From contig NZ_CP117523.1 in assembly GCF_036812735.1 (NCBI RefSeq), positions 3,596,001 through 3,660,000 of the forward strand: a stretch of 64,000 nucleotides of DNA, in the 5' to 3' direction. This DNA comes from Terrisporobacter glycolicus ATCC 14880 = DSM 1288 (GTDB lineage: Bacteria; Bacillota; Clostridia; Peptostreptococcales; Peptostreptococcaceae). Positions within the stretch are counted from its first letter, which is position 1; each line of letters starts with the position of its first letter. Under the pieces are notes generated by a model. That model ran no database searches. It saw only the letters and a program-made list of their open reading frames with translations, and was not told the origin of the DNA. The position numbers and the translations under genes were made by a program. Positions 26,369-34,381 of the stretch are shown here, piece by piece.

Positions 26369-27700
26369 ATGAAAGTTGTTATAATAGGAGCTGTAGCTGC
26401 AGGTATGTCTGCTGCTGCAAAATTAAAAAGAATAAAACCTGATTATGAAGTTATAGTATATGAAAAAACTGATATAGTATCTTTTGGAGCCTGTGGCCTT
26501 CCTTATTATGTGGGTGGATTTTTCCAAGATTCTAATATGATGATTGCAAGAGAAAAGTCAAAATTCATAGAATCAGGAATAGATTTAAGAACTTTTAAAG
26601 AAATTATAGATGTAAATACTGATAGCAAAATTCTTACTATAAAAGATTCCTTAACCGAAGAAATCTTCACAGATAATTATGATAAATTAATGATTGCAAC
26701 TGGAGCAAGTAGTATTATGCCTTCTTTAGATAAATCATATGAAAATTTAACTACTCTAAAAGATATGAATGATGGCATAAAGCTTAGAGAGCTAATGCAT
26801 AAGGAAGAAAATAATAATATAGTTATCGTAGGTGCTGGCTTTATAGGAATAGAAACTATTGAAGCTGCAAAAAAATTAAATAAAAATGTTCATTTAATCG
26901 GCAAAAGTAATAGAGTTTTAAACAAAGTATTTGATAAAGAAATTACGGATTTATTAGAAGAGGAATTAAGAAAAAATAATATACATTTACATCTTGGTGA
27001 AACTGCTAAAGAATATGTTGGAAATAATAAAATAACAAAAGTTATAACTAATAAGTGTGAAATAGACGCAGATTTAGTGGTTATGGCCATAGGTGTAAAG
27101 CCTAACACTTCATTCTTAAAAAATACAAATATAGAAATGCTTCCTAATGGTGCTATAGTAGTTGATGAGCGTGGTAGAACATCTGTTAAAGATGTTTATT
27201 CTGCTGGAGATTGCGCAACCATAAAAAGTTTAGTTACTAATGAGGATATGTACGTTCCTTTAGCTACTGGCGCAAATAAATTAGGTAGAATTGTAGGCGA
27301 AAATTTAGGCGGTATAGAATCCTCTTTCCCTGGGTCTTTAGCTTCTAGTTGTATAAAGGTTTTAGATATGGAAGCTGCTGTTACTGGTCTTACAGAAGAA
27401 AAAGCTAAGTCACTTGATCTTGATTATAAAACTAAATGCATAACTAATTATAATCAAACACACTACTATCCAGGTCGTGAAAAGTTATTAGTTAAATTAG
27501 TTTATGATGCAAAAACTAATGTTATCCTTGGAGGTCAAATAGCAGGCTACAAAGATGCTGTTCAAAGATCCAATGTAATAGCTGCAGCTATTACAGCAGG
27601 TATGACTACAGAGCAACTTGGCATGCTAGATTTATGCTATGCACCTCCCTTTGCTACTACATGGGATGTTTTAAATGTTGCAGGAAATGTAAGTAAATAA
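26369..27700 (+). CDS. CoA-disulfide reductase / NADH oxidase family flavoprotein
   Basis: 443-aa FAD enzyme of the single-cysteine pyridine nucleotide-disulfide family. FAD-binding MKVVIIGAVAAGMSAAAKLK, redox Cys42 in FGACGLPYYVGGF, NAD(P)H-binding NIVIVGAGFIGIETIEAAK, FAD motif VYSAGDCATIKS, and the dimerisation domain at the C-terminus (about 330-443). It reduces CoA disulfide, persulfide or oxygen; which one cannot be read from sequence. It is followed 15 nt later by a thioredoxin-like gene, suggesting thiol redox work. Confidence 0.9.
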   Translation: MKVVIIGAVAAGMSAAAKLKRIKPDYEVIVYEKTDIVSFGACGLPYYVGGFFQDSNMMIAREKSKFIESGIDLRTFKEIIDVNTDSKILTIKDSLTEEIFTDNYDKLMIATGASSIMPSLDKSYENLTTLKDMNDGIKLRELMHKEENNNIVIVGAGFIGIETIEAAKKLNKNVHLIGKSNRVLNKVFDKEITDLLEEELRKNNIHLHLGETAKEYVGNNKITKVITNKCEIDADLVVMAIGVKPNTSFLKNTNIEMLPNGAIVVDERGRTSVKDVYSAGDCATIKSLVTNEDMYVPLATGANKLGRIVGENLGGIESSFPGSLASSCIKVLDMEAAVTGLTEEKAKSLDLDYKTKCITNYNQTHYYPGREKLLVKLVYDAKTNVILGGQIAGYKDAVQRSNVIAAAITAGMTTEQLGMLDLCYAPPFATTWDVLNVAGNVSK

Positions 27701-27715
27701 CCTAGGAGGAAAGTT

Positions 27716-28219
27716 ATGAATCAAATGACATTGAAAGAATTATACCAGGTTGGGTGCTCTTTTGAAACTTCAGTTGGTGAAGGTTCAAAAAGTGAAAGAG
27801 CTAGGATATCAAAAAATTCATCAAGAATAGTTCTAAACGATGAGTTAACCAATAATATTATGAGCTTTGACAAAGAAATAAAGTTCTTAGTTGCTGGAGA
27901 AATATGGTGTCCTGATTATCAACTAAATGGCTCTGTGATAAAAAGATTTATAGATTTAAATACTAATTTCAACATGTCTGTAATTACCATGGCTAGAGGT
28001 AAGAAATTTTTAGAGCCTATTTTAGATATAGAAAATGCTAAATATCCTTTAATTGTTGTTCTAGACAAGGACTTTAATATCCTTGGATCTTTTCAAGAAA
28101 GACCAGAAATCGTAAAAAACTCAAAAAACTTTGATGAAATAAAGCTTAATTATTATAAAGGTCAGTATTTAACAAATTCTGCAAATGATATTTGGAATAT
28201 AATAAAAAACAATAAATAA
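27716..28219 (+). CDS. Thioredoxin-like family protein with a single active-site Cys
   Basis: 167 aa. A thioredoxin-like core with IKFLVAGEIWCPDYQLNGSV, where the usual WCxxC is WCPDY (second Cys absent), and PLIVVLDKDFNILGSFQERP in place of the cis-Pro region. Members of this family sit near thiol oxidoreductases in Clostridia. Co-transcribed with the CoA-disulfide reductase gene (AGGAGGAAAG ribosome binding site, 15-nt gap). A monothiol mechanism or a protein-thiol/bacilli-thiol-like substrate is inference. Confidence 0.75.
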   Translation: MNQMTLKELYQVGCSFETSVGEGSKSERARISKNSSRIVLNDELTNNIMSFDKEIKFLVAGEIWCPDYQLNGSVIKRFIDLNTNFNMSVITMARGKKFLEPILDIENAKYPLIVVLDKDFNILGSFQERPEIVKNSKNFDEIKLNYYKGQYLTNSANDIWNIIKNNK

Positions 28220-28222
28220 CAA

Positions 28223-28249
28223 AAAAGACTATCATATTGATAGTCTTTT
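28223..28249. terminator. Bidirectional terminator between the thioredoxin-like gene and ilvA
   Basis: AGACTATCA / TGATAGTCT stem flanked by A- and T-runs. Confidence 0.85.
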
Positions 28250-28283
28250 AATCTATATTTTATTCCCTAATAGCTATATATTT

Positions 28284-29501
28284 TTATAATTCAGTTACTT
28301 TAAATCCAGCTGCTTCTATTTCACTTCTTATTTTATCTATATGATCATTATCAAATGTTTCAAGTATGAACTCTGCTGATTGTTTTCCTATAGCTCCACC
28401 TGAAGATAATCTAGTCTGATTAGCATTTAATATATTTGCATTATTTTCGCTTATTATTTTTATTAATTCTAAGAATCCACCTGGTTTGTCAGTCATTATT
28501 GTAGAGAATGAATATCTTCTTCCCTCTTTAGCTAAACCTGCACCTATAACTCTGTATAATGTGTTAACATCTACGTTACCACCAGAAACTATACAAACAA
28601 CTTTTTCCCCTGAAGCTGGTTGATATTTTTTAGATAATAAAGCTGCTGTTGAAACTGCTCCAGCACCTTCAGAAACTATTTTTTGATGTTCTAATAAGAA
28701 TAACATTCCTTGCGCTATTTCTTCTTCAGTTACAGTTATTACTTCATCAACTAATTCTTTTATTATTTCAAAAGTAGCATCTCCTGGAGTCTTAACAGCT
28801 ATACCATCAGCTATTGTAGCAGCATGAAAAGCAGTTGTGACTTTCCCATTTTTTACTGATTCTTGCATTGAAGGTATGTTTGCAGTTTGAACACCTACAA
28901 TTTTCACATTTGGGTTTAAAGCTTTTGCAGCTACTGCAACACCAGCTATTATTCCACCACCACCAATTGGACAAAGTATCGTATCTACTTCATCATTCAA
29001 TTGTTTAAATATTTCTAAAGAAATTGTTCCTTGTCCAGCCATTACATATTCATTATTGAATGGATGTATGAAAGTAGCACCAGTCTCTTTTTGTATTTCT
29101 ACAGCTTTTGCATAAGCATCATCGTAAACTTCCCCGTTTAATACAACTTCTGCTCCATACCCCCTAGTTGCAGAAACCTTTGCAAGAGGCGCAGTAGCAG
29201 GCATTACTATTGTAGCTTTTATTCCTGTCATTTGTGCTCCTAATGCAACACCTTGAGCATGGTTTCCAGCACTCGAAGCTATGACACCGTTTGCTTTTTG
29301 TTCATCAGTTAAATTTGCTATTGTATTAACAGCTCCTCTTACCTTGAAAGATCCTGTCTTTTGTAAGTTTTCACACTTATAGAAAACGTTAGCCCCTGTC
29401 ATCTCACTTAAAGTTTTACTTTCTAAAACAGGAGTTTCTTTAACTACACCTTTAATAGTCTCTTGAGCTTTTTTCACATCATTTAAAGTAACTTTTAACA
29501 T
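28284..29501 (-). CDS. ilvA: Threonine ammonia-lyase (threonine dehydratase)
   Basis: 405-aa PLP enzyme making 2-oxobutanoate from threonine. PLP-lysine motif KTGSFKVRGAVNTI near residue 50, SAGNHAQGVALGAQ, PIGGGGIIAG (phosphate-binding Gly loop) and an ACT domain at the C-terminus (about 325-405, RYSFSTIMTDKPGGFLELIK). The length and single ACT domain match the short clostridial/TdcB-like form with ACT, so it may be biosynthetic or catabolic; no ilv genes are adjacent. AGAGGGAAG site. Monocistronic. Confidence 0.92.
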   Translation of the reverse strand: MLKVTLNDVKKAQETIKGVVKETPVLESKTLSEMTGANVFYKCENLQKTGSFKVRGAVNTIANLTDEQKANGVIASSAGNHAQGVALGAQMTGIKATIVMPATAPLAKVSATRGYGAEVVLNGEVYDDAYAKAVEIQKETGATFIHPFNNEYVMAGQGTISLEIFKQLNDEVDTILCPIGGGGIIAGVAVAAKALNPNVKIVGVQTANIPSMQESVKNGKVTTAFHAATIADGIAVKTPGDATFEIIKELVDEVITVTEEEIAQGMLFLLEHQKIVSEGAGAVSTAALLSKKYQPASGEKVVCIVSGGNVDVNTLYRVIGAGLAKEGRRYSFSTIMTDKPGGFLELIKIISENNANILNANQTRLSSGGAIGKQSAEFILETFDNDHIDKIRSEIEAAGFKVTEL

Positions 29502-29892
29502 ATTAATCTTCCCTCTCTTTTTATATATAATAAAATGTTTTGTATTAGTAAATCATTTTCCCACCTTGTAAAACATTTTCCTAATCTATTCTTTAAGTAC
29601 GAATTTATTATACAATAATCATATAAAAATATCAAACAACTTTATTTTATATTGCCAATAAAAATTATTCATATTATTTTCTTATTATATTTAGAATATT
29701 TAGCATATTTTTTAAAGTTGGCTTCAATACTTAATTGGAGAAAATATCCATATTATTAAACACGACGTTTTTACCAAATGTTTACATATTAATATCCTTA
29801 AATTACCAGTATAATTTATTGATTTTAGGGTATATTTTGCATAAATTTCTAATATAATCTCTAAAAAAGTTTTACATATCCACAAAAAATAA
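29502..29892. other. Gene-free regulatory interval upstream of ilvA
   Basis: About 390 nt without a gene. It holds an inverted repeat AAAATGTTTT (29532-29541) / AAAACATTTT (29570-29579), plus a direct repeat GGAAAATG-TTTAC spanning the likely ilvA promoter. These could be operator sites. The remainder is AT-rich with nothing further that I can support. Confidence 0.45.
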
Positions 29893-29910
29893 GAGGACTT
29901 TACAGTCCTC
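29893..29910 (-). terminator. Terminator of the BFD-like gene
   Basis: GAGGACT / AGTCCTC stem with 4-nt loop, followed on the minus strand by TTATTTTTTG. Confidence 0.8.
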
Positions 29911-29930
29911 CTATTGCCATGTATTAATTA

Positions 29931-30101
29931 TTATAATACTTCTTTAAGTGCTTCTTCAATTTCACAGTCACATCCACCACAAATTGTTCCTGCTTCAGTG
30001 ATTTCTTTTATATCCTCTACTGTTTTAGCTCCACCAGCTACAGCCTTTTTTATATCTTCTAATGAAGTTCCCATGCAATCGCATACTATTCTATCTGACA
30101 T
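29931..30101 (-). CDS. Mini [2Fe-2S]-binding protein, BFD-like domain
   Basis: 56-aa protein starting MSDRIVCDCMGTSLEDIKKA. Four cysteines in the BFD arrangement (C7 and C9, then C41-x-x-C44, with C46 extra in ICGGCDCEIEEAL) and the helix-turn-helix DIKKAVAGGAKTVEDIKEIT. Such domains bind [2Fe-2S] and occur as bacterioferritin-associated ferredoxin or fused to NAD(P)H-nitrite reductases; here it is free-standing. AGGAGG site 8 nt before the ATG and a terminator right after, so it is a genuine short gene. Confidence 0.85.
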   Translation of the reverse strand: MSDRIVCDCMGTSLEDIKKAVAGGAKTVEDIKEITEAGTICGGCDCEIEEALKEVL

Positions 30102-30253
30102 TATAATTACCTCCTAATTGTCTTTTGTAATATATATTTACCCCCTATTTATTTTACCTAAACAAAATTTGTTACTTTTTTTGCCATGTATGTTAATTCA
30201 TTGGTTAGAAAAAATAATTACTAATATTAAGAAATTTATAAGGAGTAGAATCT

Positions 30254-30679
30254 ATGAAAATTTTAAATACTATACTAAAATATTTAACATTATTTCTCAT
30301 AGGAGGTATAACATATTATTTCATTGAAATTGCTTATAGAGGATATTCCCATTATTCAATGGTAATAGTAGGCGGTCTTTGCTTTATACTTATAGGATCT
30401 ATAAACGAATTCTCAAATAAAGAAATTCCTTTATTACTTCAAATGTTAATTTCTGTACTTCTTGTTGATATTGTAGAGTTGATTTCAGGAATTATAATAA
30501 ATAGAGTATTATTATTAAATGTATGGGATTACTCACAACTAAAATATAATTTTTTAGGTCAAATATCATTAAATAGCTCCATTGCTTGGTTCTTTTTGTC
30601 ACTTTTTGCTATATATATGGATGATTTATTAAGATATGTTATTTTTAAGGAAAAGAAACCAAGATATAAATTTATATAA
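30254..30679 (+). CDS. Small multi-pass membrane protein, CmpB/putative ABC-permease-like
   Basis: 141 aa with four hydrophobic helices (about 8-28, 35-52, 60-85 and 112-132). The motifs YYFIEIAYRGYSHYSMVIVG and LLLNVWDYSQLKYNFLGQIS match a conserved clostridial family annotated as putative ABC transporter permease, type IV (PF06541-like). No ATPase gene adjoins it and the permease label is unproven. AAGGAG site. Confidence 0.75.
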   Translation: MKILNTILKYLTLFLIGGITYYFIEIAYRGYSHYSMVIVGGLCFILIGSINEFSNKEIPLLLQMLISVLLVDIVELISGIIINRVLLLNVWDYSQLKYNFLGQISLNSSIAWFFLSLFAIYMDDLLRYVIFKEKKPRYKFI

Positions 30680-30815
30680 AAAAATAAAGCCCTGCTACGA
30701 GGGTACAGGGCTTAAGGTTCATAATGATAGATAAAAGAGTGTGAGGGAATCTATCATTATACGGGTATTTAAGTAAATTATTAAGCTAGTCTTTCTATGC
30801 TTTAATAATACCTTA
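30678..30815 (-). ncRNA. Candidate small RNA with two C-rich loops and intrinsic terminator
   Basis: In the 342-nt gap 30680-31021 three hairpins follow one another. On the minus strand they are: an AT-rich stem (30777-30809); a perfect 12-bp stem ATAATGATAGAT (30721-30760) with a 16-nt loop starting TCCCTCAC; and a GC-rich stem AAGCCCTG / CAGGGCTT (30687-30713) with loop TACCCTCGTAG, followed by TTTATTTTTTT. The last is a textbook terminator. Both loops share CCCUC, complementary to GAGGG-type ribosome binding sites, as in C-rich antisense RNAs of Firmicutes. The 5' end is uncertain: a weak TTGAAA-17-TTTATA lies at 30866-30894. No protein frame explains the structure. Confidence 0.55.
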
Positions 30816-30977
30816 TTAATATGAATTTAATGTAAATTTTTTATGAATGAATGTAGAATTTTAACTATAAATACTTTTTTGTTTTATTTTTCAAAAATAA
30901 TTCAATCTAATTTATTAAACAACAGCATATTCTATTTTTCTACAATAACTTTTTAAATTTAGAAAAATTTTTGTAAT

Positions 30978-31020
30978 AAAAATATCACCATGAATAAATT
31001 CTATCCATGGTGATATTTTT
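30978..31020 (-). terminator. Terminator of the 322-aa gene
   Basis: 15-bp stem AAAAATATCACCATG and complement, adjoining the stop at 31022. Confidence 0.8.
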
Positions 31021-31021
31021 A

Positions 31022-31990
31022 TTAACATTTAAATAAGAATGAAAATAAGTTCTTTTTATTTTGCTTTTCTTCTAATGCAAAAAATGCTTCTTCTAAGTTA
31101 TATAGTAATATTCGATCAAAAGTAAATATTATATCTATATTAACTTCCTCTTGTCTACTCTTAATCATACTCATAATTTCTATCATATGATCATAAGACT
31201 CACCTTGTACTATTAAGCTTGGTTTTTCACTAAATTTAATATTTAAATTATCATAATGCTCAATTACATTCTCATATCTACGTAGCTTATTTGAAAATTC
31301 TTCTTTCCAGTCATCTGTTTTTCTAACAACTTCTACTAGATAAGTTTTTCCATCATTTGTTAATATTGACTGAGGTCTCACTATGCAATTTCTTATATTT
31401 TCATTTAGTATTATTTTAGAAACTTTAAATTCTGTATCTTTTCCCATAATTTGTGTTAATAATTGATTTGATGCTAGCAAACACTTGATTTTTACAGTTT
31501 TGATTTCACTTACATATCCCTGTGAATATGTTTTCCTGTCCAATGCTCTTAATAAGCCTATTCCATGATAACCTAAGTAGTAAGCTTTATATGAACTTGT
31601 ACTGTTTTCTGATACAAATTCAATTTGTTTTATAAAGCTTTTTTCCTTCAATCTTGTTAGTTTTCTAGCTACTGATTTTGATTCTACATTTGCCCCACTT
31701 TTATTTAGATATGTAGTAATCTGTAAAGAAGTTGCAAAAACTAAATTATTAATAGCAAATAGTATCATTTTTTCAACTTCACCAATATGTCCTTTTTCCA
31801 ATAAAAAATCTACTTCTGATTTTGATGTAGTTCTCTTTGGTCTATTGATCTTATGATTGTCCCCTTTATAAGATGCAAATGGTGATAACTTAGTTTCAAT
31901 ATACTCTTCATTTGGATTTTTTAAATCTACTCCTGTACAGTACTTTCCTATAGGTGAAACCAACTCTATACTTTTTCTTTTGTTCCTCAT
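31022..31990 (-). CDS. Winged-helix plus nuclease-fold-like protein (replication-relaxation-like)
   Basis: 322-aa protein. Residues about 65-150 form a winged helix (KMILFAINNLVFATSLQITT, KSVARKLTRLKEKSFIKQIE). Residues about 165-265 look like a restriction-endonuclease-type fold: RPQSILTNDGKTYLVEVVRK contains a D/E-x-K-like arrangement (VEVVRK). This two-domain layout recalls replication-relaxation proteins of plasmids and conjugative elements, but no mobilisation genes are nearby. AGGGGGGGAG site; monocistronic. The assignment is tentative; it could equally be an orphan DNA-binding regulator. Confidence 0.55.
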   Translation of the reverse strand: MRNKRKSIELVSPIGKYCTGVDLKNPNEEYIETKLSPFASYKGDNHKINRPKRTTSKSEVDFLLEKGHIGEVEKMILFAINNLVFATSLQITTYLNKSGANVESKSVARKLTRLKEKSFIKQIEFVSENSTSSYKAYYLGYHGIGLLRALDRKTYSQGYVSEIKTVKIKCLLASNQLLTQIMGKDTEFKVSKIILNENIRNCIVRPQSILTNDGKTYLVEVVRKTDDWKEEFSNKLRRYENVIEHYDNLNIKFSEKPSLIVQGESYDHMIEIMSMIKSRQEEVNIDIIFTFDRILLYNLEEAFFALEEKQNKKNLFSFLFKC

Positions 31991-32184
31991 AATACTCCCC
32001 CCCTGATGTGTCTAGGAAACATAATTAATACTTCCATTAAATAGCATATTTATATTATAATATTTTTTAATATATTTTACATTTATAATTATTTAAAATT
32101 AAATAAAATTTTTATTTTTCGTTTAATTTGGTAAGATATATTATTATTTTCCCATATGTACATGAATTAAATAGATAATAATAA

Positions 32185-32216
32185 AAAAATATAAGTTATA
32201 TATAACTTATATTTTT
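32185..32216 (-). terminator. Terminator of the PspA/zinc-ribbon/SPFH operon
   Basis: 16-bp palindrome AAAAATATAAGTTATA and complement, then T-run on the minus strand. Confidence 0.75.
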
Positions 32217-32220
32217 ATTA

Positions 32221-33186
32221 TTATGCTAATTTTGTTCCACAATTTGGGCAGAATCTGGAGCCTTCATTTTTTGTCCCACAGTTTGGACAGAAGTTAGGTT
32301 TTTTTCCTCCAGATGAACTTTCTTGAGTTTCATTATTTTGTGGCTTTTTATTCATATTCTCAACCATTTGTTGACCCATCATCATTCCAACTTGCATTCC
32401 TGCCATATCAGAAGCCATAGAACCTCCAGAGCTACCTTTTGATAAAGAATCTGCCATGGCAACTTGATTATATTTATTCATATCACCAATCATGCTATGA
32501 GATGCAGCTTTTGTAGCCATTTCTTGTATCTCTTTTGGATATGATACACTCGATATAGTGAAGTTTGTAATGGCTATTCCTATCTTCTCCATTTCCATAT
32601 CCAAGTCTTCCTGTATTCCCTTAGATATTTCAAATGCATTTGCTTGAAGATTAAAAATATCTTTACCTTCTTTTACTATCCATTTCATGATAACTTGATC
32701 CAGCATAGACATGATACGTGATTTTACATCTTCTATGGTAAATTGTTTTTTAATACCCGCAATTTTATCAATTAGTACTTCATAGTCTGATATCTTACAA
32801 CAGAATGTACCAAAAGATTTTATTGGCATTCCTCCTGGAAGTCCTGGTGCTGGTATATTAATAGCATTTTTTGTTCCCCATTTCACTGTTAATTCTTTTG
32901 TATTAACAAATAAAACTTCAGCTCTAATGCCACTATTAAATCCAAATCTAAATCCTTTTAATGTTGATAAAAAAGGAATTATTTCCGATTCTACATCGAA
33001 ACTTCCTTCATCTTTAAAAATTCCTTCGATTTTACCATTATACATAAAGATAGCATCTTGCCCCATTCTAACAACTAGTTTACTACCTTTTTTTATTTCT
33101 TTATTGTCCCATTTCCAAAATAGCATATCATCTCTAAATTCTTCCCATTCAACTACATTGGAAAATTGGTTGCTAAATAGTCCCAT
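32221..33186 (-). CDS. SPFH-domain protein with C-terminal zinc ribbons (YdjI-like)
   Basis: 321 aa. SPFH/virion-core-like domain (about 20-240: VVEWEEFRDDMLFWKWDNKE, LDMEMEKIGIAITNFTISSV), a Met/Gly-rich linker (DMAGMQVGMMMGQQMVEN) and two C-terminal CxxC pairs in a double zinc ribbon (NFCPNCGTKNEGSRFCPNCG). In Bacillus subtilis the equivalent ydjI gene is encoded with pspA (ydjF), as here. It is thought to gather at the membrane under envelope stress and recruit PspA. Third gene of the operon; AGGAGG site. Confidence 0.85.
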   Translation of the reverse strand: MGLFSNQFSNVVEWEEFRDDMLFWKWDNKEIKKGSKLVVRMGQDAIFMYNGKIEGIFKDEGSFDVESEIIPFLSTLKGFRFGFNSGIRAEVLFVNTKELTVKWGTKNAINIPAPGLPGGMPIKSFGTFCCKISDYEVLIDKIAGIKKQFTIEDVKSRIMSMLDQVIMKWIVKEGKDIFNLQANAFEISKGIQEDLDMEMEKIGIAITNFTISSVSYPKEIQEMATKAASHSMIGDMNKYNQVAMADSLSKGSSGGSMASDMAGMQVGMMMGQQMVENMNKKPQNNETQESSSGGKKPNFCPNCGTKNEGSRFCPNCGTKLA

Positions 33187-33198
33187 AATACTAACCTC

Positions 33199-34359
33199 CT
33201 AAAACATTATTTCTTCCAAGGAAGAAACAGTTTCACCTTTAACTAATTCACTATACTGAATTTTTTTATCATCATTATAGCTCACATCATCATCTGATGA
33301 TGCTAAATAAATTCCAAATAATATACCTAATATTACTATAATTATGGCTGCGATTTTAACAGGGCTCTTTGGGTATTCACCTTTAATTTTCCCAGTTTCT
33401 CCATTTATTAAAACATTATATTGTTTATCTTTGTATGTATAAGCAGTTGAGTAAACAGGTATAAAAATATGTTTATATGTTTCATCTGAGTAAGAAGTAT
33501 AAAGTCTTACTGAACGAACTCTATCATATCGTCTTAACACATCTCTTTCAGCCATATAATGAATATCTATTCTCATTTTATTCATGGCATCAATGTGGGC
33601 ATCCTTCAAATCTACAGTATATATTTCTGAGCAATAGCCTGACATATAATCTGGTGAATATGATGCCACATCCTTTGTATTATATGGTTCAATCCACCCT
33701 AAAAGATTCTCACTTAATTTATTTGATGCTCTAACTAAAACATCATCAAAAAAATGATTTATATGCCCACTAGTAGGATACCAATTGGTTTCTATTCTTG
33801 TATGTTTTTCACCTTCACTATCTTCATATTCCACTTTATAATCGATTCCACCCATTGCAGTATAGTTAGTACTTGTATCTGCATCAAATGTCCAATAAGG
33901 CATATACATTCCTTGAACCTTATCCTTTTGATATAAAGTTTTTAAAACATTTGGAGCAAGCCATCTTTTTTTTATCCATAGACTAAATATAGATTCTACA
34001 TCGTACTTATCTATTTTAAAAGGAATTACACCATCTGGAATTATGGATTCAATTTGTTTTTGAGATAAAACATAGTGTGATCCACAGTATGGGCAAGTAG
34101 TAGCTGTACTAGTTGCATCAACTTCTACTCTAGCTCCACATCCTTCACATTCCATACTTGTAGAAGTTTTTTCCTCTACTTTTATTGTCTTAATTGCATG
34201 AATATCAAGATTATGTTCTATAACATCCTCTGGATTATTTTCTATTTTAACTTCAGTGCCACAGTTAGGACATTTTAAGGCTTGAGCCGTGGCATTAAAT
34301 TCCATAACTCCCCCACATCCTTCACAATAATAAGACTTACTTATAAAAATCACCCCCAT
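33199..34359 (-). CDS. Zinc-ribbon, single-pass membrane protein (YdjG-like)
   Basis: 386 aa with two N-terminal zinc ribbons (YYCEGCGGVMEF with CPNCG; ECEGCGARVEVDATSTATTC with PYCG), a soluble region (about 95-335) and one helix near the C-terminus (KIAAIIIVILGILFGIYLAS). Middle gene of a pspA-ydjG-ydjI-like operon, presumably anchoring the complex. The start is odd. The ATG at 34359 has no Shine-Dalgarno, and the strong GGGGGTGAT that follows it is placed for an in-frame ATA at 34344, giving a protein starting (M)SKSYYCEGCG. Confidence 0.85.
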   Translation of the reverse strand: MGVIFISKSYYCEGCGGVMEFNATAQALKCPNCGTEVKIENNPEDVIEHNLDIHAIKTIKVEEKTSTSMECEGCGARVEVDATSTATTCPYCGSHYVLSQKQIESIIPDGVIPFKIDKYDVESIFSLWIKKRWLAPNVLKTLYQKDKVQGMYMPYWTFDADTSTNYTAMGGIDYKVEYEDSEGEKHTRIETNWYPTSGHINHFFDDVLVRASNKLSENLLGWIEPYNTKDVASYSPDYMSGYCSEIYTVDLKDAHIDAMNKMRIDIHYMAERDVLRRYDRVRSVRLYTSYSDETYKHIFIPVYSTAYTYKDKQYNVLINGETGKIKGEYPKSPVKIAAIIIVILGILFGIYLASSDDDVSYNDDKKIQYSELVKGETVSSLEEIMF

Positions 34360-34381
34360 AAAACATAATCTTTTAAAAATT

